This document shows, one piece after another, positions 15,741-23,943 of a DNA stretch of 64,000 nucleotides (positions are counted from its first letter, which is position 1; the number at the start of each line of letters is the position of its first letter). The notes below the pieces were generated by a model, which worked only from the letters and a program-made list of their open reading frames with translations, made no database searches and was not told the origin of the DNA. The stretch covers positions 1-64,000 of the forward strand of contig CAZXJI010000003.1 in the NCBI GenBank assembly GCA_964640955.1, in the 5' to 3' direction. The DNA comes from CAXXOK01 sp964640955 (GTDB taxonomy: Bacteria > Bacillota > Clostridia > Christensenellales > Aristaeellaceae). A program made the translations under genes and the position numbers.

Positions 15741-17522
15741 CTAGCAATTTTCAACGCCCGCCGGGCCGTCCGTCCCTTTCGGCTGAGCGTTCCAGCGAAG
15801 GCGCACGCGTACGCCGCCTTCCGCCAGGCCCTGTACGGTTACGCTGCTGTCCCGCCCGAACAGCCTCAGGCGCGTCTGCACGTTTTCAATTCCGCTGCCC
15901 GTTTTGGAAAACGGCAGGGAATCGTCCGGGTTTTCCGCGCGGATCCCGTCGCCGTTGTCCGTGATCTCCATAACGGCGAAGCCGTCCTCCATCGCACCGC
16001 TGATCACGATCGTGTTGATGCGCTCTTCGCTCTGGCGAAAGCCGTGTTTGATGCTGTTTTCAATAAACGGCTGCAACGTCAGCTTCATAATTGGGACGTC
16101 CATCATGCTTTCCGGAACGCTCCACGTAACGCGCAGGTTGTCGTGCAGGCGCATCGTCTGAATCTCGATGTATTTGCGGGTCAGCGTTATTTCGTCCCGG
16201 ATGCTGATCACGGAGGTTTTTCCGTCCAGCACCGTGCGGAAGAACTGCCCAAGCGTGCTGACCGCCTTGGAAACGCCTCTCGCGCCTTCGGCGATCGCCA
16301 TCCAGTTGATCATGTCCAGGGTATTGTATAGAAAATGGGGGTTGATCTGGGATTGCAGGGCCAGCATCTCGGACTCCTTCACCTTTGCGCCGGCGTCGAA
16401 AACCTCCTGAAGCAGCGCATCCAGCCGTATGCTCAGCAGGTCGTACTGGTTTTCGATCGAGGCGAGCTCATCCGAATATTTCGAGCGGATCAGCCCGGGG
16501 TTGCCCTTGTTTTCCTCCAGCTGCTTCAGGTGCCGGTTGATGTTGGCAATCCGCCGCACGAGCCACATGAAGTACAGGTACATCACCGCGCACGCCATCA
16601 GCAGGCAGACCATCATCGGCCAGACGGAATTCAGGTTGAGAATGCGGATCAGCGAAAGGTTGGCCCGGAAGGGCGCAACGTACCTGAGGCTCCACGCCGG
16701 CTCCTCGCTGAGCGTTTCTTCGGCGATCAGCGTATCGTCGTCGGCCTGCGAGAGGCGCTCGCCCCGTCCGGCGGGGGCGTCCGCGGAGGCGTACAGCACG
16801 ACGCCTTCGGCATCGGTCAGGTACAGCGCGCCGTCCGGGCTCAGATCCTCGCTGCTGAAGAACTGCTCGATCAGGCTGGAGCGCAGGCGGACCAGAACGA
16901 CGCCGTAAAAATGGTTGCCGTTGGTGATCTTGCGCACGTATGCCAGCTGAACGGGCTTGCTGACCGCCTGCGCTTCGCTGCTCACGTACGTATCGTCCCG
17001 GTAAAACTCGCTGCCCGTGAACCACTCGCCGTTTGCGGCGCCCGATTGCAGGGCGGCATACCAGGATTCCCCCTCGACCTGATCCAGCGAAAACAGGTAG
17101 TTCCCCTCGTGCGCGTACAGCAGGCGGTTGTCCACGAAAACCTGCATGTTCAGCACGTTGTAATACGCGGTGGCCAGGCTCTGGAGCGTGGAAATGAAAC
17201 GCTTATAACTGATAAAGTGAAGGGAATATTCTTCCGGCGAGGACAGGTCGGTCTGCAGCGCCAGCAGAATGTCGTCGTTGGTGATAATGGACGTGGTATG
17301 CCGCTGCGCCAGGTCCATCATATTGTCGATCTGTACCGTCAGGCGCTGCAGAGTGCTTGCCATGGAGTCCGCCGCCTGCGAGCGGAGCTGTGCATACTGC
17401 ACGTTGGCCGAATGCATGATGATCCATACGCCGCACAGCGCAAGCAGCCCGAAAAACAGCAGGGCCGTTTTTTGAAAAAGCGACATCTGCCGAAACAGCA
17501 TCCGTTTTTTCGTCTCTTTCAT
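15741..17522 (-). CDS. YesM/LytS-type sensor histidine kinase
   Basis: About 593 residues. A membrane helix at about 16-37, an extracellular sensor region of roughly 250 residues, a second helix at about 298-322 and a HAMP-like linker precede the kinase. The phosphorylated His395 is in Asn-Pro-His-Phe-Leu-Tyr-Asn-Thr. The ATP-binding domain shows Phe-Ile-Glu-Asn-Ser-Ile-Lys-His at 485-492 and Asp-Asn-Gly-Asp-Gly at 521-525. The start ATG overlaps the regulator's TGA (ATGA at 17519-17522), so translation is coupled. It likely senses an arabino-oligosaccharide outside the cell. Confidence 0.94.
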   Translation of the reverse strand: MKETKKRMLFRQMSLFQKTALLFFGLLALCGVWIIMHSANVQYAQLRSQAADSMASTLQRLTVQIDNMMDLAQRHTTSIITNDDILLALQTDLSSPEEYSLHFISYKRFISTLQSLATAYYNVLNMQVFVDNRLLYAHEGNYLFSLDQVEGESWYAALQSGAANGEWFTGSEFYRDDTYVSSEAQAVSKPVQLAYVRKITNGNHFYGVVLVRLRSSLIEQFFSSEDLSPDGALYLTDAEGVVLYASADAPAGRGERLSQADDDTLIAEETLSEEPAWSLRYVAPFRANLSLIRILNLNSVWPMMVCLLMACAVMYLYFMWLVRRIANINRHLKQLEENKGNPGLIRSKYSDELASIENQYDLLSIRLDALLQEVFDAGAKVKESEMLALQSQINPHFLYNTLDMINWMAIAEGARGVSKAVSTLGQFFRTVLDGKTSVISIRDEITLTRKYIEIQTMRLHDNLRVTWSVPESMMDVPIMKLTLQPFIENSIKHGFRQSEERINTIVISGAMEDGFAVMEITDNGDGIRAENPDDSLPFSKTGSGIENVQTRLRLFGRDSSVTVQGLAEGGVRVRLRWNAQPKGTDGPAGVENC

Positions 17523-19117
17523 TCCAACGTCCTCCTGTATTCGCTGGCGCTCATGCCGTATTTGTTGCGGAACAGCTTGGCAAAATAGTTGCTGTCGCTC
17601 ACCCCGACCCTCTCGCCGATTTCCTGTATGAACAGGCCCGGATCGCTCAGCAATTCCTTCGCCTTGCGCATCCGGATGTCCGTAAGGGACTCGATCAGGC
17701 TGGTTCCCGTTTCCTGCTTGAAAAGCGAGCCCAGGTAGTTGGGGCTCACCTGCAACTCGTCCGCGATTCCCTGCACGCCCTGGAGCGTGGCGAACTTTTC
17801 GTTCATTAGCCATTGCGCCTTCTGGACGAGCCGCTTGTTGTTCTTTCGCGTCCGCTCGTGGATATACAGCCAGATGAGGGTCAGCTTATCCGACAGCCAT
17901 TTTTCGATGTCCTCAAGCGTCGGCAGGGATAAAAGCTCGTCCCAGCCGAGGTTGTTGACATTCATCTGTTCCTTGCCGATCACGAGGCGCATATGGCTTA
18001 CGATCCTTACGAACATCTCGATAAGGGAAAGGCGAATGTCCTGCATGTCGTCCTCCGACAGGCACGCCGCCGTTTTCCAGTTGTCAAACAGGCTGGAAAC
18101 GGTCTGGGGAATCCGCGCGTCGTCCGCGCCCATGACGCAGTCGATCAGCGCCTGTTCCAGGCCCGAGGGGATTTCGCAGAGGCGGCTCTGCTCCCAATGC
18201 AGATCCTCGTAAAACACGATGTCGTTTCCCAGCAGAAAGCGCTGCTGCGCGGCATCCTGCGCCTGCCGGCAGGCGACCGGGAAGGCGCTCGGAGAGGCGA
18301 AAGCGCCGCTGATGCCGAAAGCGGCCTGAATGCCGAACTGCTTTTGCAATTCGGCATTCACCCGGGAGCAGGCGGCGTAGAGCAGCTCTTTCGGGCAATC
18401 GGGACGGCATATGCACTGCGCCGTCGCCTGCTCGGACGACAGCACCTGCGCGTCCGCCTCGGCCAGGCAGGCCGACAGCACGCGCTCAAGCCCGGCGGTC
18501 GCCATGTCCCGCAGCATGCGCGCGCGGGCGTCCGCGGCCCGGCAGGCGCCCAGCAATACGCAAACGACGATGCCTCCCTCGCTCAGCCATTCGGGCAGGC
18601 CGAGCGTGGAAATGCGTTCGTCCAGCTCCGGGCCCGGCCGTATGCCGATGGCCAGCAGGTTTTCCAGATAGCGCTGGCGGATCAGGGGCATGTAATCCTG
18701 AAGGCAGGCGTACAGGCGCTTCGTTTCCTCGCTGCGTTCGCGCTCGTCGGCCAGCATCTGCATGGACTTCCTGACGACCTGAAGCAGCTCGTCCACGTCG
18801 ATGGGCTTGAACAGATAATCGACCGCCTGCAATTGGATCGCGTTGCGCAGATAATCGACCTCGCTGTACCCGCTGATGATAATGGGCTTGAAGTCCTTCG
18901 TGCGCTTCAGGCAGCGCCGCAGCAAGTCGATGCCCGAGCCGTTGGGCATGACGATATCCGAGATTAAAATATCAGGACGCAGCGCGAGGAATTTTTCGTA
19001 TCCCTCCGTTGCGTCCCTCGCAATATGGATTTCCTGCAATTCCGCCACTTCGCGGCTCAAAAACTGCGCCAGGCCGTCCGCCGTGTTTTGCTCGTCCTCG
19101 ACGATCAACAGTTTCAT
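17519..19117 (-). CDS. YesN-type response regulator with AraC DNA-binding domain
   Basis: 532 residues. The receiver domain (1-120) has Asp8/Glu9, phosphoacceptor Asp54 in Ser-Asp-Ile-Val-Met-Pro and Lys104 in Phe-Lys-Pro. A long middle region links to two AraC-type helix-turn-helix motifs in the last 100 residues, ending with Tyr-Gly-Met-Ser-Ala-Ser-Glu-Tyr-Arg. It is coupled by a 4-base overlap to the kinase gene. It probably activates the surrounding operon. GGGAAAGGGAAAG precedes the ATG. Confidence 0.94.
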   Translation of the reverse strand: MKLLIVEDEQNTADGLAQFLSREVAELQEIHIARDATEGYEKFLALRPDILISDIVMPNGSGIDLLRRCLKRTKDFKPIIISGYSEVDYLRNAIQLQAVDYLFKPIDVDELLQVVRKSMQMLADERERSEETKRLYACLQDYMPLIRQRYLENLLAIGIRPGPELDERISTLGLPEWLSEGGIVVCVLLGACRAADARARMLRDMATAGLERVLSACLAEADAQVLSSEQATAQCICRPDCPKELLYAACSRVNAELQKQFGIQAAFGISGAFASPSAFPVACRQAQDAAQQRFLLGNDIVFYEDLHWEQSRLCEIPSGLEQALIDCVMGADDARIPQTVSSLFDNWKTAACLSEDDMQDIRLSLIEMFVRIVSHMRLVIGKEQMNVNNLGWDELLSLPTLEDIEKWLSDKLTLIWLYIHERTRKNNKRLVQKAQWLMNEKFATLQGVQGIADELQVSPNYLGSLFKQETGTSLIESLTDIRMRKAKELLSDPGLFIQEIGERVGVSDSNYFAKLFRNKYGMSASEYRRTLE

Positions 19118-19236
19118 GGCTTTCCCTTTCCCTAATATTCATTCAAAGCATTAACGCCGGTTTGATGCCGAGCTTTTTGCCGCGGCCACGAAGAAAAGAC
19201 AATGGCGGCAAATGAGTGTTAACGGTTCGAATTAGG

Positions 19237-20820
19237 TTAAGGCGTACGGGTGACGGTAAGCTCGTAAAGGGACAACGGTTCCATCGTCAGGGACAGGTTG
19301 CCGCCGGAAACGGTAACGCTGTCCCGGGGCAGCGTTTCCAGCGTTACGGATGTCCTGCTCCAACTATTATAGGCCATAGGGTCCTCGGACCACAGCCGCC
19401 TGACGCCGGAAACGGTAACGGACGCGTACGGCAAACGGATTTCCATTTCCGTCCCGTTGGCGGTGTCCCGGTTGAGAACCAGAAGCGTGAGCGTTTCCCC
19501 GTCGGCAGACAGGTACGCCCCCGCATCGGCCAGCGGAACATCCTCCACGGCCGGAACAAGCCCGACGGGATCGCTTGAAAACCGGCCCGCGGATACGGAC
19601 ACGTCCAGCACCTGATCGCCGATTCGCTGCGTGTACAGGTCAAACACGTAGGAAACGGCGTTTTTCCAAAACACCCTCCCCGCGCCGCCCACCACCGCCG
19701 GTTCCGCCGCCGTTCCGATTACCGTGGCCGCGGCGTAATGGTTGAGCATCGGCAAATGGTTCGCGCTCACCACCTGCGGTTCCCGCAGGACCATGTTGAA
19801 GAAATCGGCCTGGAACAGCGCCCCGGCCAGCGTTTTATACTTGAAATCGTTCGTCATGGGGCCGTATTCGGAAATCTGGATGCCGATATCCTCCGCGTTC
19901 TCTCCGCCGTAGTCCGCGATCTCCGCCTTCACGTCGTCCAGCATGCCCCTGATCCATTGCGCCGACGCCATAAAGCACCGGGCCACCTCCTCCGAGGTCG
20001 CGAGGTCGTCCGTGTAGGGGGAATAGCCCAGATGGACGTCGATAAAATCGATCTCGTCCGCCAGCGCCGTAAGCACCTGCCGATCCCACAGCTTTCTTGC
20101 GCAGAGAGGATGGCTCGGCGGCAGGCCGATGACGCCGATCTCCAGCGCGCGGGCGGCGTCCTCTCCGATTTTCGCCTTCAGAAGCTCCATCATTTCCCGG
20201 TAAAAGGCGACGTACTGGGTTTCCGTCTTGCCAATCGTGATGCCGGATACCTTTTCGTACCCGAAATGCACCTCGTTGCCCAGGCAGAACGAGGCCACGT
20301 CCATTCCCCGTTCCAGGCAGTAGGCGACCCAGTCCGCCGCCTCCCCGGGCGTCCCGTTGCCCGCGTTGAGGAGGATGGTCGCCCTCAGGCCGGTGGCCTC
20401 CAGCAGCTGCTGAAACTCGTCCGGGCCGAAATCGGGGGCATAGGTTTCTCCCGCTTTCAGGGCGCTGGTCGGCCAATCCATGGAAAAAGGATCGATCTGC
20501 GGGATTCGGGTTTTCCCGATCGCTTCGTTCCAATGGAAATAGTCGCCTTCGATGCCGCCCGGGTACCGCAGGTGCGTAATGCCGCTGTCCCGGATCGCCT
20601 CGACCAGCGAGGCGTCCAGGCATTGGTTCGCCTCATCCCAGACGCCGTATCCGTCCCCGCGCCAGGAAAGGTTGTCGCCAAAAATAAGCGGATCGACAGT
20701 GTTGACCACCTGCGTTCCGACCGTTATCGCCGCCGTGTTCTCCGCGTCGGCCGCGCCTCCGGAGAAGGCGAAAAAGCAGAGAACCAGAAAGCAAATTGTC
20801 CGACGCAAAGAAAACCGCAT
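19237..20820 (-). CDS. Secreted GH51-like glycosidase (clan GH-A)
   Basis: 527 residues. A signal peptide covers residues 1-26 (hydrophobic core 10-21, probable cleavage after Ala-Asp-Ala). The body is a TIM barrel resembling arabinofuranosidases: Arg-Tyr-Pro-Gly-Gly at 85-89, putative acid/base Glu183 in Leu-Gly-Asn-Glu-Val-His, and putative nucleophile Glu318 in Ile-Ser-Glu-Tyr-Gly. A C-terminal beta domain follows. It is the only clearly exported hydrolase of the operon, so it may make the first cut outside the cell. It precedes the response regulator gene by 119 bases. The GH51 placement is by resemblance; a related GH-A family is possible. Confidence 0.75.
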   Translation of the reverse strand: MRFSLRRTICFLVLCFFAFSGGAADAENTAAITVGTQVVNTVDPLIFGDNLSWRGDGYGVWDEANQCLDASLVEAIRDSGITHLRYPGGIEGDYFHWNEAIGKTRIPQIDPFSMDWPTSALKAGETYAPDFGPDEFQQLLEATGLRATILLNAGNGTPGEAADWVAYCLERGMDVASFCLGNEVHFGYEKVSGITIGKTETQYVAFYREMMELLKAKIGEDAARALEIGVIGLPPSHPLCARKLWDRQVLTALADEIDFIDVHLGYSPYTDDLATSEEVARCFMASAQWIRGMLDDVKAEIADYGGENAEDIGIQISEYGPMTNDFKYKTLAGALFQADFFNMVLREPQVVSANHLPMLNHYAAATVIGTAAEPAVVGGAGRVFWKNAVSYVFDLYTQRIGDQVLDVSVSAGRFSSDPVGLVPAVEDVPLADAGAYLSADGETLTLLVLNRDTANGTEMEIRLPYASVTVSGVRRLWSEDPMAYNSWSRTSVTLETLPRDSVTVSGGNLSLTMEPLSLYELTVTRTP

Positions 20821-20852
20821 GGTCGTTCCGCCTCCCGGTATTCCTTTTTATC

Positions 20853-20882
20853 AGTATAATTTGGAGGAACGGCGCATGTCTA
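20853..20882 (-). promoter_or_regulatory. Probable sigma-A promoter of the arabinofuranoside operon
   Basis: On the minus strand TAGACA (20877-20882), an 18-base spacer and TATACT (20853-20858) precede the secreted GH51-like gene. GGGAGG lies between it and the ATG at 20820. It may drive the whole run down to 5119. Confidence 0.6.
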
Positions 20883-20951
20883 TAGTAATAATCTCACGGA
20901 ACAGGGAGAGATACTACGGTTTTGATACGGGGCGGTTTAACCCGGTTGTTT

Positions 20952-20969
20952 GGCAAAAGCCGTTTTGCC
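20952..20969 (-). terminator. Small hairpin at the end of the chromate-type transporter operon
   Basis: GGCAAAA, a GCCG loop and TTTTGCC form a perfect 7-bp stem that touches the TAG stop codon of the transporter gene. No long T tract follows, so terminator function is only probable. Confidence 0.4.
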
Positions 20970-21544
20970 TACACGGCGGCGCCCGTCAGGGTATAGATGA
21001 TCCCTCCCGCAAGCCCGCACCCGAACATGACCAGTATGGGGTTGGGCTTCCATTTGCGCATCGCCGCCAGCGCGGCCACGAAAATCAGGATCGCCACCCA
21101 GTTGATCGAATCCGCCGCCAGCACCGCGGGACCCTCTCCCCAGATCGCAAGCTTCAGGATGGAGAGCCCGGCCGAGGCGATCAGGGCGATCACCGCGGGC
21201 CTCAGCCCGCTGAGCGTGCCGCGGATGTACTCCATATCGCCGTATTTCTGATACAGGTAAGCCAGAATGGACACGATCACACAAGCCGGCAGGATGCACC
21301 CGGCCGTCGCCACCAGCGCGCCCGGAATGCCCGCCAGCTGAAGCCCCACGAACGTGGCGGCGTTCACCGCGATCGGTCCCGGCGTCATTTCCGAAATCGT
21401 CACCAGATCGGTGAAAGCCGTCATGGTCAGCCACCCGTGGTTCACCACCACCTGATCGCTGATCAGCGGTATGGCGGCCATCCCGCCCCCGAAGCTGAAA
21501 AGCCCGATTTGGACGAAGCTCCAGAAAAGCTGCAGTAAGATCAT
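20969..21544 (-). CDS. chrA: Chromate transporter (CHR family), second half-protein
   Basis: 191 residues, about six membrane helices. Phe-Ser-Phe-Gly-Gly-Gly-Met-Ala-Ala near residue 15 and Glu-Met-Thr-Pro-Gly-Pro-Ile-Ala-Val-Asn near 52 are the signature motifs of the CHR family, here as a half-size protein that needs a partner. ATG 21544 overlaps the upstream TGA (ATGA). CHR proteins move chromate or, by analogy, sulfate. Divergent placement beside a sulfatase-maturase gene makes a sulfate-linked role worth considering, but substrate is unproven. Confidence 0.9.
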   Translation of the reverse strand: MILLQLFWSFVQIGLFSFGGGMAAIPLISDQVVVNHGWLTMTAFTDLVTISEMTPGPIAVNAATFVGLQLAGIPGALVATAGCILPACVIVSILAYLYQKYGDMEYIRGTLSGLRPAVIALIASAGLSILKLAIWGEGPAVLAADSINWVAILIFVAALAAMRKWKPNPILVMFGCGLAGGIIYTLTGAAV

Positions 21545-22110
21545 TTTGCACCCGCCTTTTTCACGGTGATGAACGTCCTGACGAAGCCAAATACCGCGCA
21601 GGCGACGATGATCCAGACGACGTTGACGGAGAAACAAAACGACGCGAGGAACGCGCAGACCATGACCGTGATGGACAGCAGTCCGCCCTCCTTGCGCACG
21701 GTGCGGAACAGGTTGATCGTCACGTCCGCGATGACGGCCGCGATGCCGGACTGCATGCCCTTCAGCACGGCGGCGACGATGGTGTTGCTCCTGACCGAAG
21801 CGTAGAAGACCGAAATGATCGAGATGATCACCAGCGGAGGAATGATGGTCCCCAGAATCGCCAGCGCCGCGCCCGGCACGCCGCCGATCCGGTACCCGGT
21901 CAGAATGGCTGCGTTGACCGCCACCGCACCGGGCGACGACTGCGCGATCGCGACCATGTTGAGCATATCGTCCTCTTCCAGCCAGCCCAGCTCATCGACG
22001 AATTTGCGCTTCATAAAGGTGACGATCACATACCCTCCGCCGAACGTGAAAGCGCTGATCGTGAGGTTGGCCAGAAAAAGGGTAAGGTATTTATGCTTCG
22101 TCTTCTTCAT
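21541..22110 (-). CDS. chrA: Chromate transporter (CHR family), first half-protein
   Basis: 189 residues with about six membrane helices. Phe-Thr-Phe-Gly-Gly-Gly-Tyr-Val-Ile and Gln-Ser-Ser-Pro-Gly-Ala-Val-Ala-Val-Asn are the paired CHR motifs. The start ATG at 22110 has AGGAG 6 bases before it; a TTG two codons upstream is less likely. Together with the following gene it forms the heteromeric transporter common in Clostridia. Confidence 0.9.
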   Translation of the reverse strand: MKKTKHKYLTLFLANLTISAFTFGGGYVIVTFMKRKFVDELGWLEEDDMLNMVAIAQSSPGAVAVNAAILTGYRIGGVPGAALAILGTIIPPLVIISIISVFYASVRSNTIVAAVLKGMQSGIAAVIADVTINLFRTVRKEGGLLSITVMVCAFLASFCFSVNVVWIIVACAVFGFVRTFITVKKAGAK

Positions 22111-22183
22111 AAACAACTCCTAACAGCCTGCAAAACGGCGCCGAAAAAACCCGCCCACAGAGCGATTCGAAAACCTGGGTTTT

Positions 22184-22212
22184 ATTCTACCATTCCATCG
22201 GGCACGGGTCAA
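22184..22212 (-). promoter_or_regulatory. Promoter of the chromate-type transporter genes
   Basis: On the minus strand TTGACC (22207-22212), a 17-base spacer and TAGAAT (22184-22189) give a near-consensus sigma-A promoter about 75 bases upstream of the first transporter gene. Confidence 0.65.
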
Positions 22213-22314
22213 TGCAAAGCGGCGCGTCCGGAAGAGCGGCGCAAAGGGACTGCGGCATCCCTGCACCCACCTGCGCGACACGACCCTGTAAAACGGGGGG
22301 ACTCGGCGAGCCGG

Positions 22315-22342
22315 TTGCCCGGAGACCGGAATGTGCTATAAT
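22315..22342 (+). promoter_or_regulatory. Promoter of the sulfatase maturase gene
   Basis: TTGCCC (22315-22320), a 16-base spacer and a perfect TATAAT (22337-22342) lie about 80 bases upstream of the GTG start at 22422. Confidence 0.6.
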
Positions 22343-22421
22343 GCGGGCATACGGCATATGAGGCGGAACAGGCATCGCTCCGGCGATTTCCGTTTGATGT
22401 CGCCGGGACGGAGGCGATTGG

Positions 22422-23522
22422 GTGAAACAGGTCAGCCTGCTGATTAAACCGGCATCGAGCAATTGCAACATGCGCTGCGACTACTGCTTTTACTTCGACG
22501 AGACGGTGAAGCGCGCCGTCGGGTCTTTCGGCCTGATGAGCCGCGAAACCATCGAGGCGATCGTCCGAAAATCCATGGAGCACGCGGAGGAAAGCTGCAC
22601 GTTCGGGTTCCAGGGCGGCGAACCGATGCTCGCCGGGCTCGATTTTTTCAAGGCTGTCGTCGAACTGCAGCAACAATACAACAAAAAAAACCTGACGGTC
22701 GCCAACGCCCTGCAGACCAACGGCACGCTGATCGACGACGAATGGGCGGCCTTTCTGGCCGAAAACAGGTTTCTGGTCGGCGTATCGCTGGACGGGCCCG
22801 CGGAGCTCCACAACCTGTACCGCAGGGACGCCCGGGGGGCCGGCACGTTCGACCGCATCATGCGCGGCATCGGCGCGCTCAAGCAAAGCGGTGCCGAGTT
22901 CAACATTCTCACCGTCGTCACCGCGCAGACGGCCAGGCACATTCGGGAAATCTACTCCTTTTTTATGGCGGAGGGGCTCGTTTACCAGCAATACATTCCG
23001 TGCATGGAGCCCTTTGGCGAAAGGCCGGGCGGACGGGGTTACTCGCTTTCGCCCAAAGGCTACGGGCGTTTTCTGCGAGAGCTGTTCGATCTGTGGTACC
23101 GGGACAGGAAAGCGGGCAGGTTCGTCTACAACCGGTACTTTGAGAACCTCGCGGGCATCCTCGCGGGATACGCGCCGGAGAGCTGCGACATGAACGGCGT
23201 GTGCTCCCTTCAGTACACCTTCGAGGCGGACGGGGGCGTTTACCCCTGCGACTTTTACATGTTCGACGAATACCGCCTTGGCGACATCAACACGGATTCG
23301 ATGGATGCGCTCGATGAAAGGCGCCGGGAGATCCGCTTTATCGAAAGGTCCGCAAAGCTGCCCGACGGGTGCCGGAAGTGCCGGTGGCTCTTCGCGTGCC
23401 GCGGCGGATGTTACCGCTACCGTTACGGGAGGCAGGGCCTGTACTACTACTGCGAGGCGATGAAGGAAGCGCTCCCCTACATTGTTCCGCGGCTGATGGA
23501 ACTGATGAAGCCGGAAAAATAA
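22422..23522 (+). CDS. Anaerobic sulfatase-maturating enzyme (radical SAM/SPASM)
   Basis: 366 residues. Cys15, Cys19 and Cys22 form the CxxxCxxC SAM-cluster motif. The C-terminal third carries the SPASM cysteines, including Gly-Val-Tyr-Pro-Cys-Asp-Phe and Cys-Arg-Lys-Cys ... Ala-Cys-Arg-Gly-Gly-Cys, which bind two extra 4Fe-4S clusters. Such enzymes oxidise a Cys or Ser of sulfatases to formylglycine without oxygen. Three sulfatases with a Cys-type site lie downstream on the same strand, fitting this role. The start is GTG, with GGAGG 7 bases before it. It has its own promoter and a strong terminator. Confidence 0.93.
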   Translation: MKQVSLLIKPASSNCNMRCDYCFYFDETVKRAVGSFGLMSRETIEAIVRKSMEHAEESCTFGFQGGEPMLAGLDFFKAVVELQQQYNKKNLTVANALQTNGTLIDDEWAAFLAENRFLVGVSLDGPAELHNLYRRDARGAGTFDRIMRGIGALKQSGAEFNILTVVTAQTARHIREIYSFFMAEGLVYQQYIPCMEPFGERPGGRGYSLSPKGYGRFLRELFDLWYRDRKAGRFVYNRYFENLAGILAGYAPESCDMNGVCSLQYTFEADGGVYPCDFYMFDEYRLGDINTDSMDALDERRREIRFIERSAKLPDGCRKCRWLFACRGGCYRYRYGRQGLYYYCEAMKEALPYIVPRLMELMKPEK

Positions 23523-23604
23523 CCGGGTGTTTCCCGCATTATTATGAGTAGGTTCGTCGGGTGCGGCCGGCGGCATGGCTGCCAAACGGGGTTATGGCTA
23601 TCTC

Positions 23605-23636
23605 AAGCGGATGCGGGCGGCTGCATCCGCTTTTTT
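23605..23636 (+). terminator. Strong intrinsic terminator of the maturase gene
   Basis: AAGCGGATGC (23605-23614) and GCATCCGCTT (23623-23632) form a perfect 10-bp stem with an 8-base loop, followed by a run of six Ts. Confidence 0.9.
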
Positions 23637-23646
23637 CTCATTTGCG

Positions 23647-23657
23647 GTAACGATTAC
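23647..23657 (+). promoter_or_regulatory. Operator-like palindrome GTAACGATTAC
   Basis: GTAA and TTAC flank a CGA centre. It resembles a LacI-family half-site pair and lies about 90 bases upstream of the promoter. The assignment is by similarity only. Confidence 0.35.
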
Positions 23658-23677
23658 ACGATTCACTTTATGGTAAC

Positions 23678-23688
23678 GAAACCGTTTC
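23678..23688 (+). promoter_or_regulatory. Operator-like palindrome GAAACCGTTTC
   Basis: A perfect 5-bp inverted repeat with a single central base, close to the LacI-family operator style, about 50 bases upstream of the -35 box. Confidence 0.4.
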
Positions 23689-23734
23689 AGTCGGAAATGA
23701 TGTCGATATTGCCAAATATTCTGACGGTATTCTA

Positions 23735-23763
23735 TTGACAATGGGCAATACGGGCGGTATACT
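23735..23763 (+). promoter_or_regulatory. Near-consensus sigma-A promoter of the sulfatase locus
   Basis: A perfect TTGACA (23735-23740), a 17-base spacer and TATACT (23758-23763). It should start transcription near 23770, upstream of the LacI, sulfatase and importer genes. Confidence 0.8.
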
Positions 23764-23780
23764 GCAATAAAGATGGTGTT

Positions 23781-23791
23781 GTAAACGTTAC
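23781..23791 (+). promoter_or_regulatory. LacI-type operator overlapping the transcription start region
   Basis: GTAAACGTTAC with a palindromic AACGTT centre matches the general LacI/CcpA-like operator pattern. It sits just downstream of the predicted start site, a classic repression position, so autoregulation by the LacI protein at 23940 is likely. Confidence 0.55.
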
Positions 23792-23808
23792 CTTATACCG
23801 GAAACGCT

Positions 23809-23943
23809 ATGAAACAACACCGCCAGCCGAAGCGCAAACCCAATAAGACCGTTCCGTTACCGTTGATCCTACGCCTGACGATCCGGCCCGTACGACGCCC
23901 GCACCGCTCACGTCGCCGCCGGGAAGACCGGGAGAGCCTATGA
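23809..23943 (+). CDS. Possible 44-codon leader peptide overlapping the LacI gene
   Basis: An ATG at 23809 opens 44 codons that end in TGA overlapping the LacI ATG as ATGA, an arrangement typical of translational coupling. The product would be very basic, rich in Arg, Pro and Lys. The ribosome site (CGGAAACG) is weak and no homologue is recognised, so it may be a chance frame. Confidence 0.25.
   Translation: MKQHRQPKRKPNKTVPLPLILRLTIRPVRRPHRSRRRREDRESL

Larger units (their letters stand above)
22111..22421. other. Divergent intergenic region (two promoters)
   Basis: These 311 bases separate the minus-strand transporter genes from the plus-strand maturase gene. They hold the two promoters listed separately. 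I see no small gene or convincing RNA structure here. Confidence 0.7.
23523..23939 (+). other. Regulatory intergenic region upstream of the LacI gene
   Basis: These 417 bases hold, in order, the terminator of the maturase gene, three LacI-type operator-like palindromes, a near-consensus promoter and a 44-codon open frame that overlaps the LacI start. All are listed separately. Confidence 0.6.
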
